64,000 nucleotides of DNA from Lichenostomus cassidix (lineage: Eukaryota > Chordata > Aves > Passeriformes > Meliphagidae), in assembly GCA_008360975.2 (NCBI GenBank), contig CM039188.1:28237944-28301943 (forward strand), written 5' to 3'. Positions 52,481 through 64,000 of this stretch are shown here, piece after piece (positions within the stretch are counted from its first letter, which is position 1; each line of letters starts with the position of its first letter). The notes under the pieces were generated by a model. The model saw nothing but the letters and a program-made list of their open reading frames with translations. It ran no database searches and was not told where the DNA came from. Made by a program: the position numbers and the translations under genes.

Positions 52481-55400
52481 CCAAACTGTGAGAGGTTTGA
52501 AAGGACTGCTCTAGGCTTTGATTGTCACTCAGCCCTGGGCAGCCACACTGGAGAGCCCATGGAGATTCCTACTCTTGCTGTGTGTGACTTGCTGGCATCA
52601 CAGGGGAGGGCGAGGGACCTGAGCTGTGGTATTTCTTGCCAAGATTAGAGTTGGAGGGGAAGGCTCAGGAGTAGACATGGGTAGGTTCCATCCTTCTAAT
52701 CATCTCTGCTGATGAGATCAGTAGGAAGGAAACATGCTGGGTTTGGTATGTGAGCTGCCAGAGGGGAAAGGGTTTTAGCTAAGAGTCTGTGTATGGCAGG
52801 TCAGTTAAAGGTCTGCATGGTAACTTACTTTGATGCAGAGAAATTTGTTTGCAATGTTTAGGGCATTTCTAGGAGATAAAAAAATGGCAGTGAAATTCTG
52901 GACTAAAGATTTTTTCTTATACTTCCCAACTATTGGAATGGCATTACTTCAGTGTGAACATCCATGGAGAAGAGGCTGGAAGGGACCCTGTACAAGCTCA
53001 TCTGGTGGAGTTTGGAGTGGTCTGTGGGGCTCCAAAAAGTGTCTACATTCAAAGAGTCCTGGTTCTGGTTGTGGGATTGGCCTAAAGGCTTTTTGCCAGC
53101 ACCTGAGCCAGCAGGGAAGTGTGGAATGTGGCCACAGTAATACCTGGAGCTGAGAAGTCAGTGGAGCATGGGGAAAAGGTGAATTGCAAGGTGGTGTGTG
53201 AGACTTCAGCTTTTTCTTAATGGGAAATTAGTCAGTTCTTCATTTCAATCTTGGAAAAGTGACAGTGGCTCAGCTTTGAGACTTTTTTCTTTAATTGATG
53301 TCATGCTCAAATGTTTTCAAAATAGCAAGGCAGGATTTGTGGTGTGGTGTGGAACAAAGAAATGTTGGTTTTGGAATCTAGCTTGTACTCTGGGCAGTGA
53401 GCAAGGTGGAACAAGGTGAACATATTTGTGCAAAGTGATACCTTGCTTCTGATGAATTTAATACCAAACCCAGAGAGAACAGCTGCCAAACCTTCGAATG
53501 CACAAAAAAGTTTGCAGCACTGAATTGTCAAGATGAGCTGGTTCGAGTGTTAGATTTGAGTGCTCTGACTAACTGCAAGGCCTGTAATGTGATCCTGGAC
53601 TCTCAAAAAGTGAAGCAGAACAGTGTGAAAAAGCCTCCATGAAGCTGCCTCTGTGTGTGCCCACTCTTAACAGCTTTCGTGGCTGCTGGCAATGGTAGAG
53701 AGCACACAGATAAAGGAAAAACTAGAATTGCTGCAATCTTTCCTTAACACAGGATTTCATTTCAGCGTGGATCACCTTGTACCTGCCATGAAGAAGAGAT
53801 GAAGATTGCAAATGCTACAACAATGAAGAGAATGAAATACTCTGCTCTTATCGAGCATGTCATAACACAGGTTAAAAGCAACAAAATTACTGGAGCTTTG
53901 GAAAGTTTTACATTTCTCCTTCTTATCTTTGAGAGAACAGATTTTGGTTTAGAGAAGATCATTTGTGTAATAGCACTCTGTGTTTCCATCAGATAGGCAA
54001 TGAAAAGCTCAGCTGCCTGAACTAAATACCATGCCTGGAACTGCTCTTCACAGAAGGTCTTCAGGGCCTCAGTGACTACATCAGGAGGGCAAACCTGTCA
54101 GGAATAAAACAGGCCTGCCTAGCAACGCTGTACATATCATGGTTCACATTGGAAACACTTTTCACTGTTCCTTATCAGTGCTTTCTTGAGGTGATTGTTG
54201 TTCTCAGCAGTCAACATAGAGCAAACCTTTTGAGCTGCAGTTCTAGGGGTGCTGCTGGGGGCAATATTTCTGCTCATCTGTGAAAGGCAAAACAATGACT
54301 TGCTCCAGTGAGATGTGAAAGAGGAGGAATGTTAGGGGCTGGGAAAAAAAGCCAGTGAAGAGTTAGGTATCTTGCCTTTTTTACAGTAGTTCAGCATATA
54401 AGCTTTAGATAATGGGTATTGCTCACTGAGCTTTCCCCCAGTTAAAGCACTGAAAGTGGTTCTAGGAGCACAGTGTTCATTTGAAACAAAGTCAGCAGCA
54501 ATCTACTGAGTCCAATTGTTCCCCAAATTTTATCTTGGGGCTTTTTTCCCAATAATTTTCTTGAATTTTAGAACTCTAATCTATAGCCTCTCAAAGATTA
54601 ATAAGGATCTTATATTTATTATTTCCCAGAGTTTCTCATTGCCAGACAGTGTTAGAAATATTGTGGCAGAAGCATGCAATCTCAGAATTTTTTTTTTCTG
54701 CAGGGAGATCTTTCTCTAACCAGACTAGCTAGGGGTTGTCAATGCCTTATCCAAGGAGACTCAAAAAAAGAAAACAGATTACTACTCCTTAACTTTTGTA
54801 TTGCATCAGTCACTGAAAAGCAAGTGTGGCTTGATTTGAAGAGTGAAATGTTTAATGAAAAAGAATTTCTAAAACTAAGTGTGTCTCTAGATCCCGTGAG
54901 AGATTATTCAACATTGGTCTTGAATAATTCATTGAGTAATTTAGATAATATATGAATAGTAATAATCCTGCATCTGAGTGAAGACTTATTTTGTGTCCTT
55001 TTATAGAAGACAGGTGCTGACTGAAGGAAACAGAACTTGATTAGATGCAGCCTCAGATTAAGCTGTAGTTTCAAAATCTCTAGTTACTTTCATTCCTCCT
55101 TCCTCTGTACAGCTCTAACAGGGGAGGCAGAAAGAGACCCTGTGGTCACCAAGAATGTGAAAACAGATTGACAGAGTGGGGCAGAAAACATAACACCTGG
55201 AGAGAGAAATATTGGTATAATATTTCCTTACAAGCAAGGGAAATTGGTAGTACTTGCTTTAGAATAATGCTGGAACATCTGAAGTTCAGTGTATCAGATA
55301 TCAAGTATTTGAGGAAAATTCAAAGAGCTAATTACTGTGCAGTTAATAGTATACTGTATTTTTAATTTTGTTCTCAGACTGAAATGTCTAGGCAAATGTT

Positions 55401-56748
55401 TGTTCATTTCCTTTGAGGCACATAATGAAACCAGAATAATATGTGTGGTTTTTTGCCTTAGAACCTAAAAGGTGTGTTTTAAACACAGCTAAAATGACCC
55501 TGTGTAAGTGCCGAGTTCAGTTTAAAAAGTGACTGTTAAAGATTATGCTTGGGGTTTTTTCTCCATTCTGCTAACTGACAACACTGACATTAAAACTGAC
55601 TGCCTGTTGTTTGTGATGACAATTTGCACAGGTCTTTCCCACAGTGTATTTGATAGGGCTTTCTATTGTCTTGGTTTAAATATACCAAACAATGCAGCTG
55701 CTATCACACACCTTTGGGCAGGTTGGATGGAGAAAACCATTGCATCTAGATCTTGTTTTAGCTGATGTGCCAAAGCCAAGATTAAATTTTGGCTTCAGAG
55801 TTTCCTTTCTGGCGCTTCTGAAGGTTGAGGGACCTTGTGTGGAACATTCAAGGATAAATTTCAGTTCTTTCTGTCTGCAAAGGATATTTATCCATAAAAC
55901 AGTCACTGAAAAAAATTTGCTGAAGACATAACAGACTGTAGGTGAGCCTATTAATATACACAAAGGACAAGTAGAAAAGGAACTGTCAGGGCTGTCCTGT
56001 GCCTGTGTTAAGACTTCTTTCAAGTACAGCAAATTCCCCTTTTTTTCCTGGCCCACCAGTTAAAGGGTTTGCTCCCTTCTGCTGCCTGTAAATGGAAAAT
56101 GTAATTGGAGCAGTATCTGACCCGTCACAGTCACATCTCATTTCACTTCCCCCAGTGAAAAGACAAGTCAGAATCTCTCTTGGAGTGTCTGCAAGGTGTG
56201 TTGGGGGTTTTTTGCACTGTATTCTGTATCCATTGCTGTACTATGTAATCCAGAGGATATCAATGTATCCCTACCCATTAGTCTAAAATGCTCGTAATTC
56301 TGATTCAATTAGGCTGTAAGTAGTAAGACAAATGCGGGAAATTAAGTGGTAAAGGTCCAGGTGACTAAATAGCATCTCTGAGTTTGATGTGAGTACAGGC
56401 AGGAGCAGGTGACCCTGTAGGGTGATTAAAGGTGATTTTAAAGGTGATTGCCAGCCAGTCTCAAGAGAGCCATTGAGATTGCTGTGCCATCTCCTCCCCT
56501 GCCCCTCCCAAGTGTGAGAGGTCACAGTGTCACCTCACGAGAAAGGATGATGCCCCTTGTTCAAACATTGTGCCGAGCTCAGGAGCCTGAGGATTTCGGC
56601 AAGGAGAGATGAGTGTTGCACACTGCTTCCCTCAGCCCTCTGTGCTTGGGTTTGCTCCTCAGCAGCACGCAGAATCACAGATGTGTAGTTCTTGCTCTTT
56701 TGCCTGTTTTAAAGCTGAGCTTTAACCCTGCTCTCTGCCTTGCCACAG

Positions 56749-56923
56749 GGACTCTGCCGTTTCCAACAACAAGACCCCGCACAACAGCTCCATCAGCCAC
56801 ATCGAATCTGTCCTTCAGCAGCTCGACGAGGCCCAGGTACAGATGGAAGAGCTCTTCCATGAGAGGAAGATTAAGCTAGACATTTTCCTTCAGCTCCGGA
56901 TTTTTGAGCAGTACACCATTGAG
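56749..56923 (+). CDS. KALRN: Kalirin exon: end of the same spectrin repeat (visible exon 4)
   Basis: This 175 nt exon supplies the last base of the split Arg codon and then 58 residues, beginning [20 protein letters not shown] and ending [12 protein letters not shown]. It leaves in phase 0. The 3' splice site is CCTTGCCACAG before GGACTC, and the 5' site is ATTGAG followed by [15 protein letters not shown] is diagnostic for kalirin; TRIO, from memory, reads RIFERDAID. The [14 protein letters not shown] loop is the connector between helices, and the rest is heptad-patterned ([20 protein letters not shown]). With the previous exon it makes a 115-codon unit, about one spectrin repeat. The following exon, expected to begin with VTAELDAW-like sequence, is not found in the remaining 7 kb. 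Confidence 0.97.
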
Positions 56924-59900
56924 GTAAGAGCTGGCTGCATGACCTGGGGGGTAGGAGCTGTGGGAGAGAGAGGACATGTAAACATACCCTGTGAGGGTGC
57001 ACCTTGAGCTGTTTGATTGTGCTCAGCTGTCCAGTGAGAGAGAGTTTCAACCATGCTTTAGTTCAGACTGGTGGACTTATTATATGCTTTAGGATAAACT
57101 GCCAGAATGCACTGTAATAGGTGCATTAACTGACTATGCTGAGAATCTGCCTGCTTTGCAGAGAAGCTTTGTGAGATACCCATGTTCTGTTGACATGAGT
57201 CACTCAGGGATTTGAAAGTTCTGTGTCACTTATTAGTGAGGTTTGTCTCTTCAGATACAGATACATGCCTGTCTTTAAACCACAGAGTGAAAACCATGTT
57301 ATGAAAAAAGGAAGGGTATGTAAAAGGTGGGCTTTATAAACATTACAGTGGATTTATTTTAAAAGGGAAAAAAAAAGTATTAGAGGGAAAAGTTAAACTA
57401 TGTTTTTATGTCCTCATTAAAAAAAAAAGATCTTTCAGTTCTGTTTTGTACTTCTGTTTTGAAATCAAAAGCACTCGATGGGAAACTTGTCAAAACATTA
57501 ATAATTGGGATATTCTTGCACTGAGAAATTTTGAAGAGACTCCAGCCAATCTCAGTAATTACTTATTGCAGTTCTGATAGGATATGATGGAAAAAACCCA
57601 TCAATGTATATTAACTCGCACACAAAGTCCATGAGACGTGTGTCAGTGTTTGTGTTCTTTCTGGGTGTTTTCCTCCTGCTGTATCCCACTGGTGCTTGTT
57701 CAGTTCAAGGAGCACCTTCAAGTGTTTGGGGATGATGCATTCCTGAAGGTATTGTTTGTAAATCTGCAGGTAATCCTACAGTGGGTACTGGTAACTAATG
57801 GGAGCTTCAGAATGCTGCGGTATATTTTGTGTTTAAGACATGGCATGATGAATTGTAGTGGAATAAAAGGCAGGAAGCAGGTGTCCTGTTTCCTAGAAGG
57901 TGTCCTGTTCTGTAGCTGAATGCCAGAGATAGGAATCAGTGAGGAGTGTGTGAGCTTTTCTGTTGTGACTGCACAGTGAGGTATTTCACTGCAGTCTGTC
58001 CTACAGTGCTTGTTAATTATGTAAATTAGAATAGTGCCATTTACTTACCAGTTATATGCAGCCTCCTTGCTATCGAGAGGCAGCATTTTTTTGTATGTGT
58101 GTATAAATAGAAATGTATCTATTTCATATCACATACTACTCTTCCAGCAAAGTTTGTTACCTCCTATATTTAAATAGAAGATACTTTGATACATGTGGTG
58201 TGGCAGATATTGAATAATTGAGTGTTTACTCTAAGGATGTAAATGGTGTGAATGCTGTACTTGAACATACCTATAAATGGCATTTGTGCTTTTTAAAAAA
58301 ATTAAGAAAAAAAAAAAGACACAACCAATATGTGCTTCTGGAACACTCAAATGTGTTTGTAGACAGAATGTGGTGAACCCACGTGAGTTATTCTTTAAGG
58401 TGTCAGCCTGTTTCACTGCAGATTCAAGGTCTGAACCTATAATTGTGCTGATTTAAGTAAAAATATTTTAAAAATGCAAATCGCTGTTTTCAAATTCTTT
58501 TTCTTTGTAAATAGTCTTTCAATTAAAGAGTGTCACCAGCAGGCTTTACTTTACTGATGGGGCAACCCAGGCATCAGGAGAGGATGTAACTTACACTATT
58601 TCCCTCCTCACGGGATACCAAAATGGAATACTTTGAGGATGTCTCTGATTTGTTTCTGCATGAATCCTCCTTCTGTATAGTCACAGAATGGAGTGGCTGT
58701 GATACATTAGATATTTAAAATGTGCTTCACAGTCTTTTAAAATCAGATTACCTAGAAAGGATTTTAAAGAAATCACCACTGAGTTGTCACAGTAGATTTG
58801 CTATTTTTTTATAATATGAACATCTGAATTCCCTCTGCAAGATTAATATTACAGGGAAATATGAGAGCATGTTTCATATAGAGTCTGTGGGCAGATTATT
58901 TTATTTAGAAAGCTCCCTCTCTCAGAAAAATATATTTTAGAATAATTATGACAATTTCTACTGAAAACACAATGAAAAATATCTTCAGGTCAATATCTTA
59001 AATGCCCTAAGTACAGTTAGTGCTTAAACAAGAAAGGCAGTTTGGATGGTAATAAAACAAAGGCAGTTTGAAATAAAATGTTGAATAACACATGTATGCT
59101 ATGCATTTCAAACAACAGCTGAACTGGCTCAAATTGACACAGTAATAGTGCTTAGAAAGTAGATTGCAGTCAGTTGCCTCAGCTGTATAATAAAGATTCC
59201 AAGTCAGGAGGAAACTGTTAAAAGAATTAACGGAATTATCTCACACCATTGTTGAGAAACAAAAAGATTTTTTCATCACCATAATTTAAAAGCATGTAGT
59301 ATTTCTGGTGGTTGACTATTTCAAGCTATTGAGGGAAAAAAGATGATGACATTTAAAACAGGAAATGAAGTATTTTTTTCTACTAAAGATAAGTAGCTTC
59401 AGCTATGACTGGAACTGTATTTAAGCTTTAATTTTCCATAATAGCCTAGATCCTGCATAGATTAAGAATAGTGAAATAATGTGTATCAGTATGATTGATT
59501 ATCAAATGAATTTCTCCTTTTCTAGTCTAGATAAGCCCCCTTCCATCTGTCCAAAGAGCAGTGGCATATTGAACACATCCCTAGTGAAAGACCTCTACCT
59601 GCTGCAGCTGTGTTAATCCTCCCTGCACTCACTCACACAAGCTGCCTGCAGATAGTGGGCTCTTCTCCTCCTCCCAAACTTGAACACCTTTCTCCTCATT
59701 GCTGCTTCTGCCTTGTCAAGCACCGAGTTTCCAATTTCTCCCTCTCAGGTCTGTTCTTGGATCTGTTGGTTCTTGTACTCCAGGGAATCCCTTGAGGTGA
59801 GGATCCTTCCCTGGCAACTCTGGTGAGAGGAGGATTTGCATCTCTCCAGTGGAAGCCAGAGGGATGCAGCTGTGGGAGCCCATCTGCTTCCAACAGCTTT

Positions 59901-62900
59901 AGGGAAGGCTGTGCATCAGAGCTTAGCCTCAGAGAACAGTTACATCTCGTGTTGTCTCTTTCCATCCAGTTTTGGTACTGAACATTTTCAATTCTGTTGA
60001 TTTTCCCTGCTTTGACTCTCTCTCCTTTCTATTTAATATTGCAAACAAAGTATTAGGATTTCTTTTAAAATTTATAAATGGCAAATTAATGATTTGCCTT
60101 TTTTCTTTTGTTTAGGAAGTCTCTGTCTTTTGTTCTTTGCAAACTTACCTGCTTTGACTGTTGTCCCCAGATACTGAAATTTGTGCCACAGATCACATAA
60201 CCCATTCCTCTGGCACTCCTTCCTAAACTTACACTGTGCACATCTGTTGTGTAGCCCTTCTGGTTTTTGAGCTTTTGTATAATCTTTGCTTCTTGACAGA
60301 GGTTTGGAGTCCAGACAAACTTCAGGATTAATGATTACTGCACAAGCAACACTTATTTCCATCTATTTAGGCATTATTGATTTTTTTGTACTTCAGTGAA
60401 ATCTGTCAACTATTGTTGCATTTTGTCTTCAGCAAAAATAATTTCCTTTAAGAGAAGCCACCTGCCTATTTCTTTGGCAGGGCAGACCAGCTGTGTTCAT
60501 TTAGGACTTTTAAGGACTTTTAAGCCTCACAGTCAGCTTTTATGTTGTTCTTCAGTCATGGCAGGTTTGGCAGATATGAATTTGGGTACAAACCCACAGG
60601 CCCATAGCTTGTCCTGCCTGTTCTTTCTTGCCTTAATCTCATTATATGGACTGATATTTACACTCTGGGTTCTTGGGGTAAGTTATGAAATCCAAACTAT
60701 GGCAACACCTGGAAACAGACATAACAGAAACATGAGAGAGCCTGGCTGTTCCTATGGGAGGCTGTTCAGCCCTAAGTTTTAACACTACAAAATGACAGCC
60801 CATCCTTTATTTAGGAAACGTGTCTAACTCTGATGCCTGATATGTTTTATTCCTTTACCAAGCCACTGTGTTTAAAAACAAGATGGGATCATTGGGATTG
60901 TATGGCTGGTCTCTCTGTATGCTACAGACTTCAATTGAGATTGTGCAGCCAGCCAGGTAACTCGGGAGATTTCCTGGAATGTGAATGTGGTAGCTGATCT
61001 GCTGCAAGGAAATCAGGAGTAAGGCTGGAGGGCTGAGGGCTGGCAGACATCAGCAGCAGTGCTGGCACCACACTGACTGTATTACACCTACGAAGCACAG
61101 TCTTGCTCCAGAGTCCTATCCTCAGCAAGATCTGTCAAGTTTGTCCCTTGCACCAGAAATAGTAATTCAAATGGTTATTAACCATTATTTGAATGAATGT
61201 GAGTGTACATCAAAATGCTGAGTAAATGTATTAGAACCAAGTGGTAAGATGCAGTGAGTTGCAACCCTTAAAAAAATTAGTCTGTGCATTTTTCCCTTTA
61301 GGTGTTTGTAGAGAGATTATCAAATTCACCTGGAGGCCTCTATAAAATGCTATGACTGAGAACAGGAGTGATCTCAGCCAATACACCTCCAGCAACATTT
61401 GTTAGTTACCTCAAAAGAAACTTCCTTCTCCCTTCCCCAGAAGTGTGCAGCTCCTTCTCTTGTGTTTATTGTTTCTTTTCCTACAGTGTGCAATGCTAAA
61501 CAGAATTTGTGTTCTGTAGTCTTAGAGTGATGTGGTTCCTACACCAAGACAGTCCTGGGAGGCATAAAGGGTGTTCCCACTGTACAGTATAAATTGGAGC
61601 TTGTATGCTGTTTATTTCAAAAATCCCCATGATCACTAAAATCTTCACCTGCTGGATAGCTAATTTTCCACCATTCAATTTCTTTGGCTCCATTTCACCT
61701 GCTAATTAAATTTTTCAGCCTTGATTTCTCTTGCTGACTCTTCTGGCTGTTCACAGCCATCCCTGAGCATGAGTTTAGGAGGAAACAGGAGCCAGCTTTC
61801 ACAGCAGCTTATTTCACTGTTATTTAAAACTCATTTGAGTGTCCTATTCCAGGTTTATAACACTGGCAGAATCTTTCAAGAGCATTAGCTGTCTGCATAA
61901 AGGTGCAAGATGTTTAATAGCCGTCTCACAGACTTAGAGCTGACACTCAGGTGTGAACTTCTTTATTAGAAATAAGTGTTACAGAGATTTTGAGATAGAT
62001 TTGAAAGAAAGAATGGTGGAAAAAAAATTCAGCCTGTTATGTTCATAAGCTGGAATCCTGTAGTGTTTCATGCTTAGTGAGCTTTTGGGTTTTTTTCCCT
62101 CTATATTGAGTTTTTCAACTGCATGTCACTTCATTTTAAGGAAAGGAACTCTCTAAGCTGTTCTGGGCACCCTGTGTTTTGGAGCTGAATTCCATTGTTG
62201 CTCCAGATATTTTTGGGATTCAAAGGAGTCAAAAGCACTGGAGCAGAATCATCATTGTGACAGTCCTTCCACACTTCAGTTGTTCAGGTCCCCATTAAGC
62301 CAGTGTGGCATCTCTGTCTGTTACCAAAAAAATGGGGTGACAGTGTTGTCATTTTGTACAGCATCAGCCAAAATCAAGGCCTGAGAAAGAGGAACAACAA
62401 ACTTTCTGCTTCTTTGATCTGTAGAGGTGACAGTTCCATTTACCCTTTCCCACCTTAGTCTGCTCCCAGACCCACTTACACTGTCATATCCAGGCCTCTT
62501 CTCCTTCAGCCTGCTCTGAATGCTGTCACCTTTTGGCATTCCTGGTGCCCAATCTCTGGTGTGTGCCTTAGAGGTCTGGTCTCACCAACTCTATTACAGC
62601 TCCTTTCTTTCTGCACTCACAGGCATTCCCTCTGCATCCAGGAGTTAGAATTTTTTTTATTCCTTCCTGGATCATATCATAACTCTCATCTCATCCATCC
62701 TCACTCTGTTCATCTCAGCTGTATGGCTGTCACTTTCCTTCTCTTGAAATGAGGTAGATATTGCCTTTTCAGTACAGATCTGCTCTGTGCCTGTGTGACT
62801 GTTCTTCCTGTCCTGGCTCACCCCCATGCTCTACCCACTCTTCTCACCTTTGCTTCTCTTCCTACTTGCACCATCATTTTTGTTGCAACCTGCCTCCTAC

Positions 62901-64000
62901 ATTTGCTTGTTCTTCCTAGGAATCTTTACTCTTTTCCAGATCCCTCTCAAGCCCACTCTCTTTGTGTTGATAGCTTGTGCTCCCATGATAGAACATTCTT
63001 CCCTCCTCCTCATATGCCCTTCCTCAGCCCATACTTAAGAATATCAGCTCCTATGTGATTCATTCTCCATATAGCATTTATCTTCTTTCACTTGATTCCT
63101 CACTTCCCCTCTCCACCTCCTTCAACTGGCAAACAAAATTTTCTGGTTGGAATTAATTCAGTGTTCAACATCTAAAGTCATGTTGTTTAAGGCCAAACAA
63201 GCAGCATTCAAGGCTCAGCAGCACCATTTTGTAGAAAATCTCATCAGCAGGAGTATTAAAAAAAATATACTTAAGGATTTAGATAAGAAATTGTTGAAGA
63301 AGTGCAATTGCCTGCACAGCAGCTGCTGCAGCCCTGGCAGGCTCTTTGGCCTAAATTCACAATCAAGCTGCAATGTAGGCATGAGATGCCTGGACTGCTC
63401 CTGCTGTTATTACTGCTACTGCTTCTCACCTGTGTACCTCCTCCTGTACTGCTCATTATTCTCCAGGATTGAAGAACATGTCCCTCTCCATTTGGTCATG
63501 TTTCCTGCTGATGTTGCCACATGATAAATCCAGGAGGAAGCAAATTCGGCATTCTAGAAGCAGTAGGAATTTGGATATATTAAGTTGCTGCTTCAGGAGG
63601 ATTCCTGCCTAAAGAATATGTGGTCTAGACTATGGTCAGTGTGTCTGCATGAAAAACAGACCTGACTGCCATAGTCTGTATGTCCATAATTGCTCTGTGA
63701 CAGTCACGTGGAGCTCAAACAAGCCCAGCATTTGCTCTCATGCTTCCTCCCTTTCTCTGATAAGGATATATCAGACATCTCACTTCATACTCAATAGGGT
63801 TCACTACCAGCTTTGCTTCTCCTCTGCTATCATGGCAACAGGAGCATCTGTTTCAAGTGAAGAATGACAAAATGTGCATCCTAGGCTCATTGGAATCAAC
63901 AGCTTGGTCATGTCTTTCTCTCATCAATACTTTGACCTTCCTCTAGTAATAGGGAGCTATTTCTTATTCACTGACCTTGTATGACCCACAAAAAAGGAGG
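56924..64000 (+). other. KALRN: KALRN intron, 5' part (downstream of visible exon 4)
   Basis: The intron starts GTAAGA and runs off the window. No downstream kalirin exon is present. Visible contents are short A runs (near 57369 and 57420), a 10 bp tandem repeat AGGACTTTTA (60503-60522) and a pyrimidine-rich block (about 62540-63130). Open frames such as 60396-60782 and 63147-63524 are unrecognised and have no coding support. Confidence 0.88.
62540..63130 (+). repeat. Pyrimidine-rich, G-poor stretch
   Basis: For about 600 bp the + strand is dominated by C and T. The 60 bases from 62821, for example, hold only about three G and roughly three quarters pyrimidine. It contains blocks such as CACTTCCCCTCTCCACCTCC. 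Open frames on the + strand here reflect the shortage of purine-containing stops. There is no clean repeat unit. The pre-mRNA would be pyrimidine-rich, but no function is shown. Confidence 0.6.

Noticed and set aside
52960..53020. Possible minus-strand CR1 end (GGCTGGAAGGGACCCTGTAC)
   Set aside because: Only a short GGAAGGGACC-like block matches, and the diagnostic 8-mer repeats are absent.
60396..60782. 128-codon + strand frame, hydrophobic middle
   Set aside because: The hydrophobic stretch comes from T-rich sequence. There is no start context, splice context or similarity.
63147..63524. 125-codon frame with many Cys residues, considered as a small secreted protein
   Set aside because: The cysteines come from TGC/TGT-rich low-complexity sequence (CTGCTGTTATTACTGCTACT). 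There is no signal peptide at the N terminus.

Overview
This is vertebrate genomic DNA, almost entirely intronic. It carries four consecutive internal exons of KALRN (kalirin, a Dbl-family Rho guanine-nucleotide exchange factor) on the + strand. The exons lie at 17687-17809, 37612-37803, 51072-51241 and 56749-56923. All have AG/GT borders and join without a gap into 220 codons (660 nt) of the spectrin-repeat region. Several residues separate this gene from its paralogue TRIO. The first coding exon, Sec14 domain, DH-PH modules and stop codon all lie outside the window.

The organism is most likely a bird, or less likely another sauropsid. The introns hold 5'-truncated CR1 LINE tails ending in degenerate ATTCTGTG-type 8-mers (about 12901-13067, 39325-39368, 43735-43820), plus a short solo LTR. 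There are no Alu, L1 or B-type SINEs. Species cannot be assigned from this sequence.

Layout: 1-17686 is the 3' part of an intron. 17810-37611 is a 19.8 kb intron with an (AGAT)8 microsatellite and an antisense 261 bp solo LTR flanked by 6 bp target duplications. 37804-51071 is a 13.3 kb intron with two CR1 tails and a CpG-rich segment about 0.65 kb before the third exon. 51242-56748 is a 5.5 kb intron with a strong G-quadruplex-type tract. 56924-64000 is the 5' part of the next intron and ends in a pyrimidine-rich stretch.

The exon pairs follow protein structure: exons 1+2 (105 codons) and exons 3+4 (115 codons) each encode about one spectrin repeat, with phase-0 introns at the repeat borders. 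I see no second gene, RNA gene, CRISPR array or novel multi-gene system. The most interesting non-coding items are the CpG-rich segment, the G-rich tract, the antisense LTR, a duplicated octamer motif and a few candidate regulatory elements.
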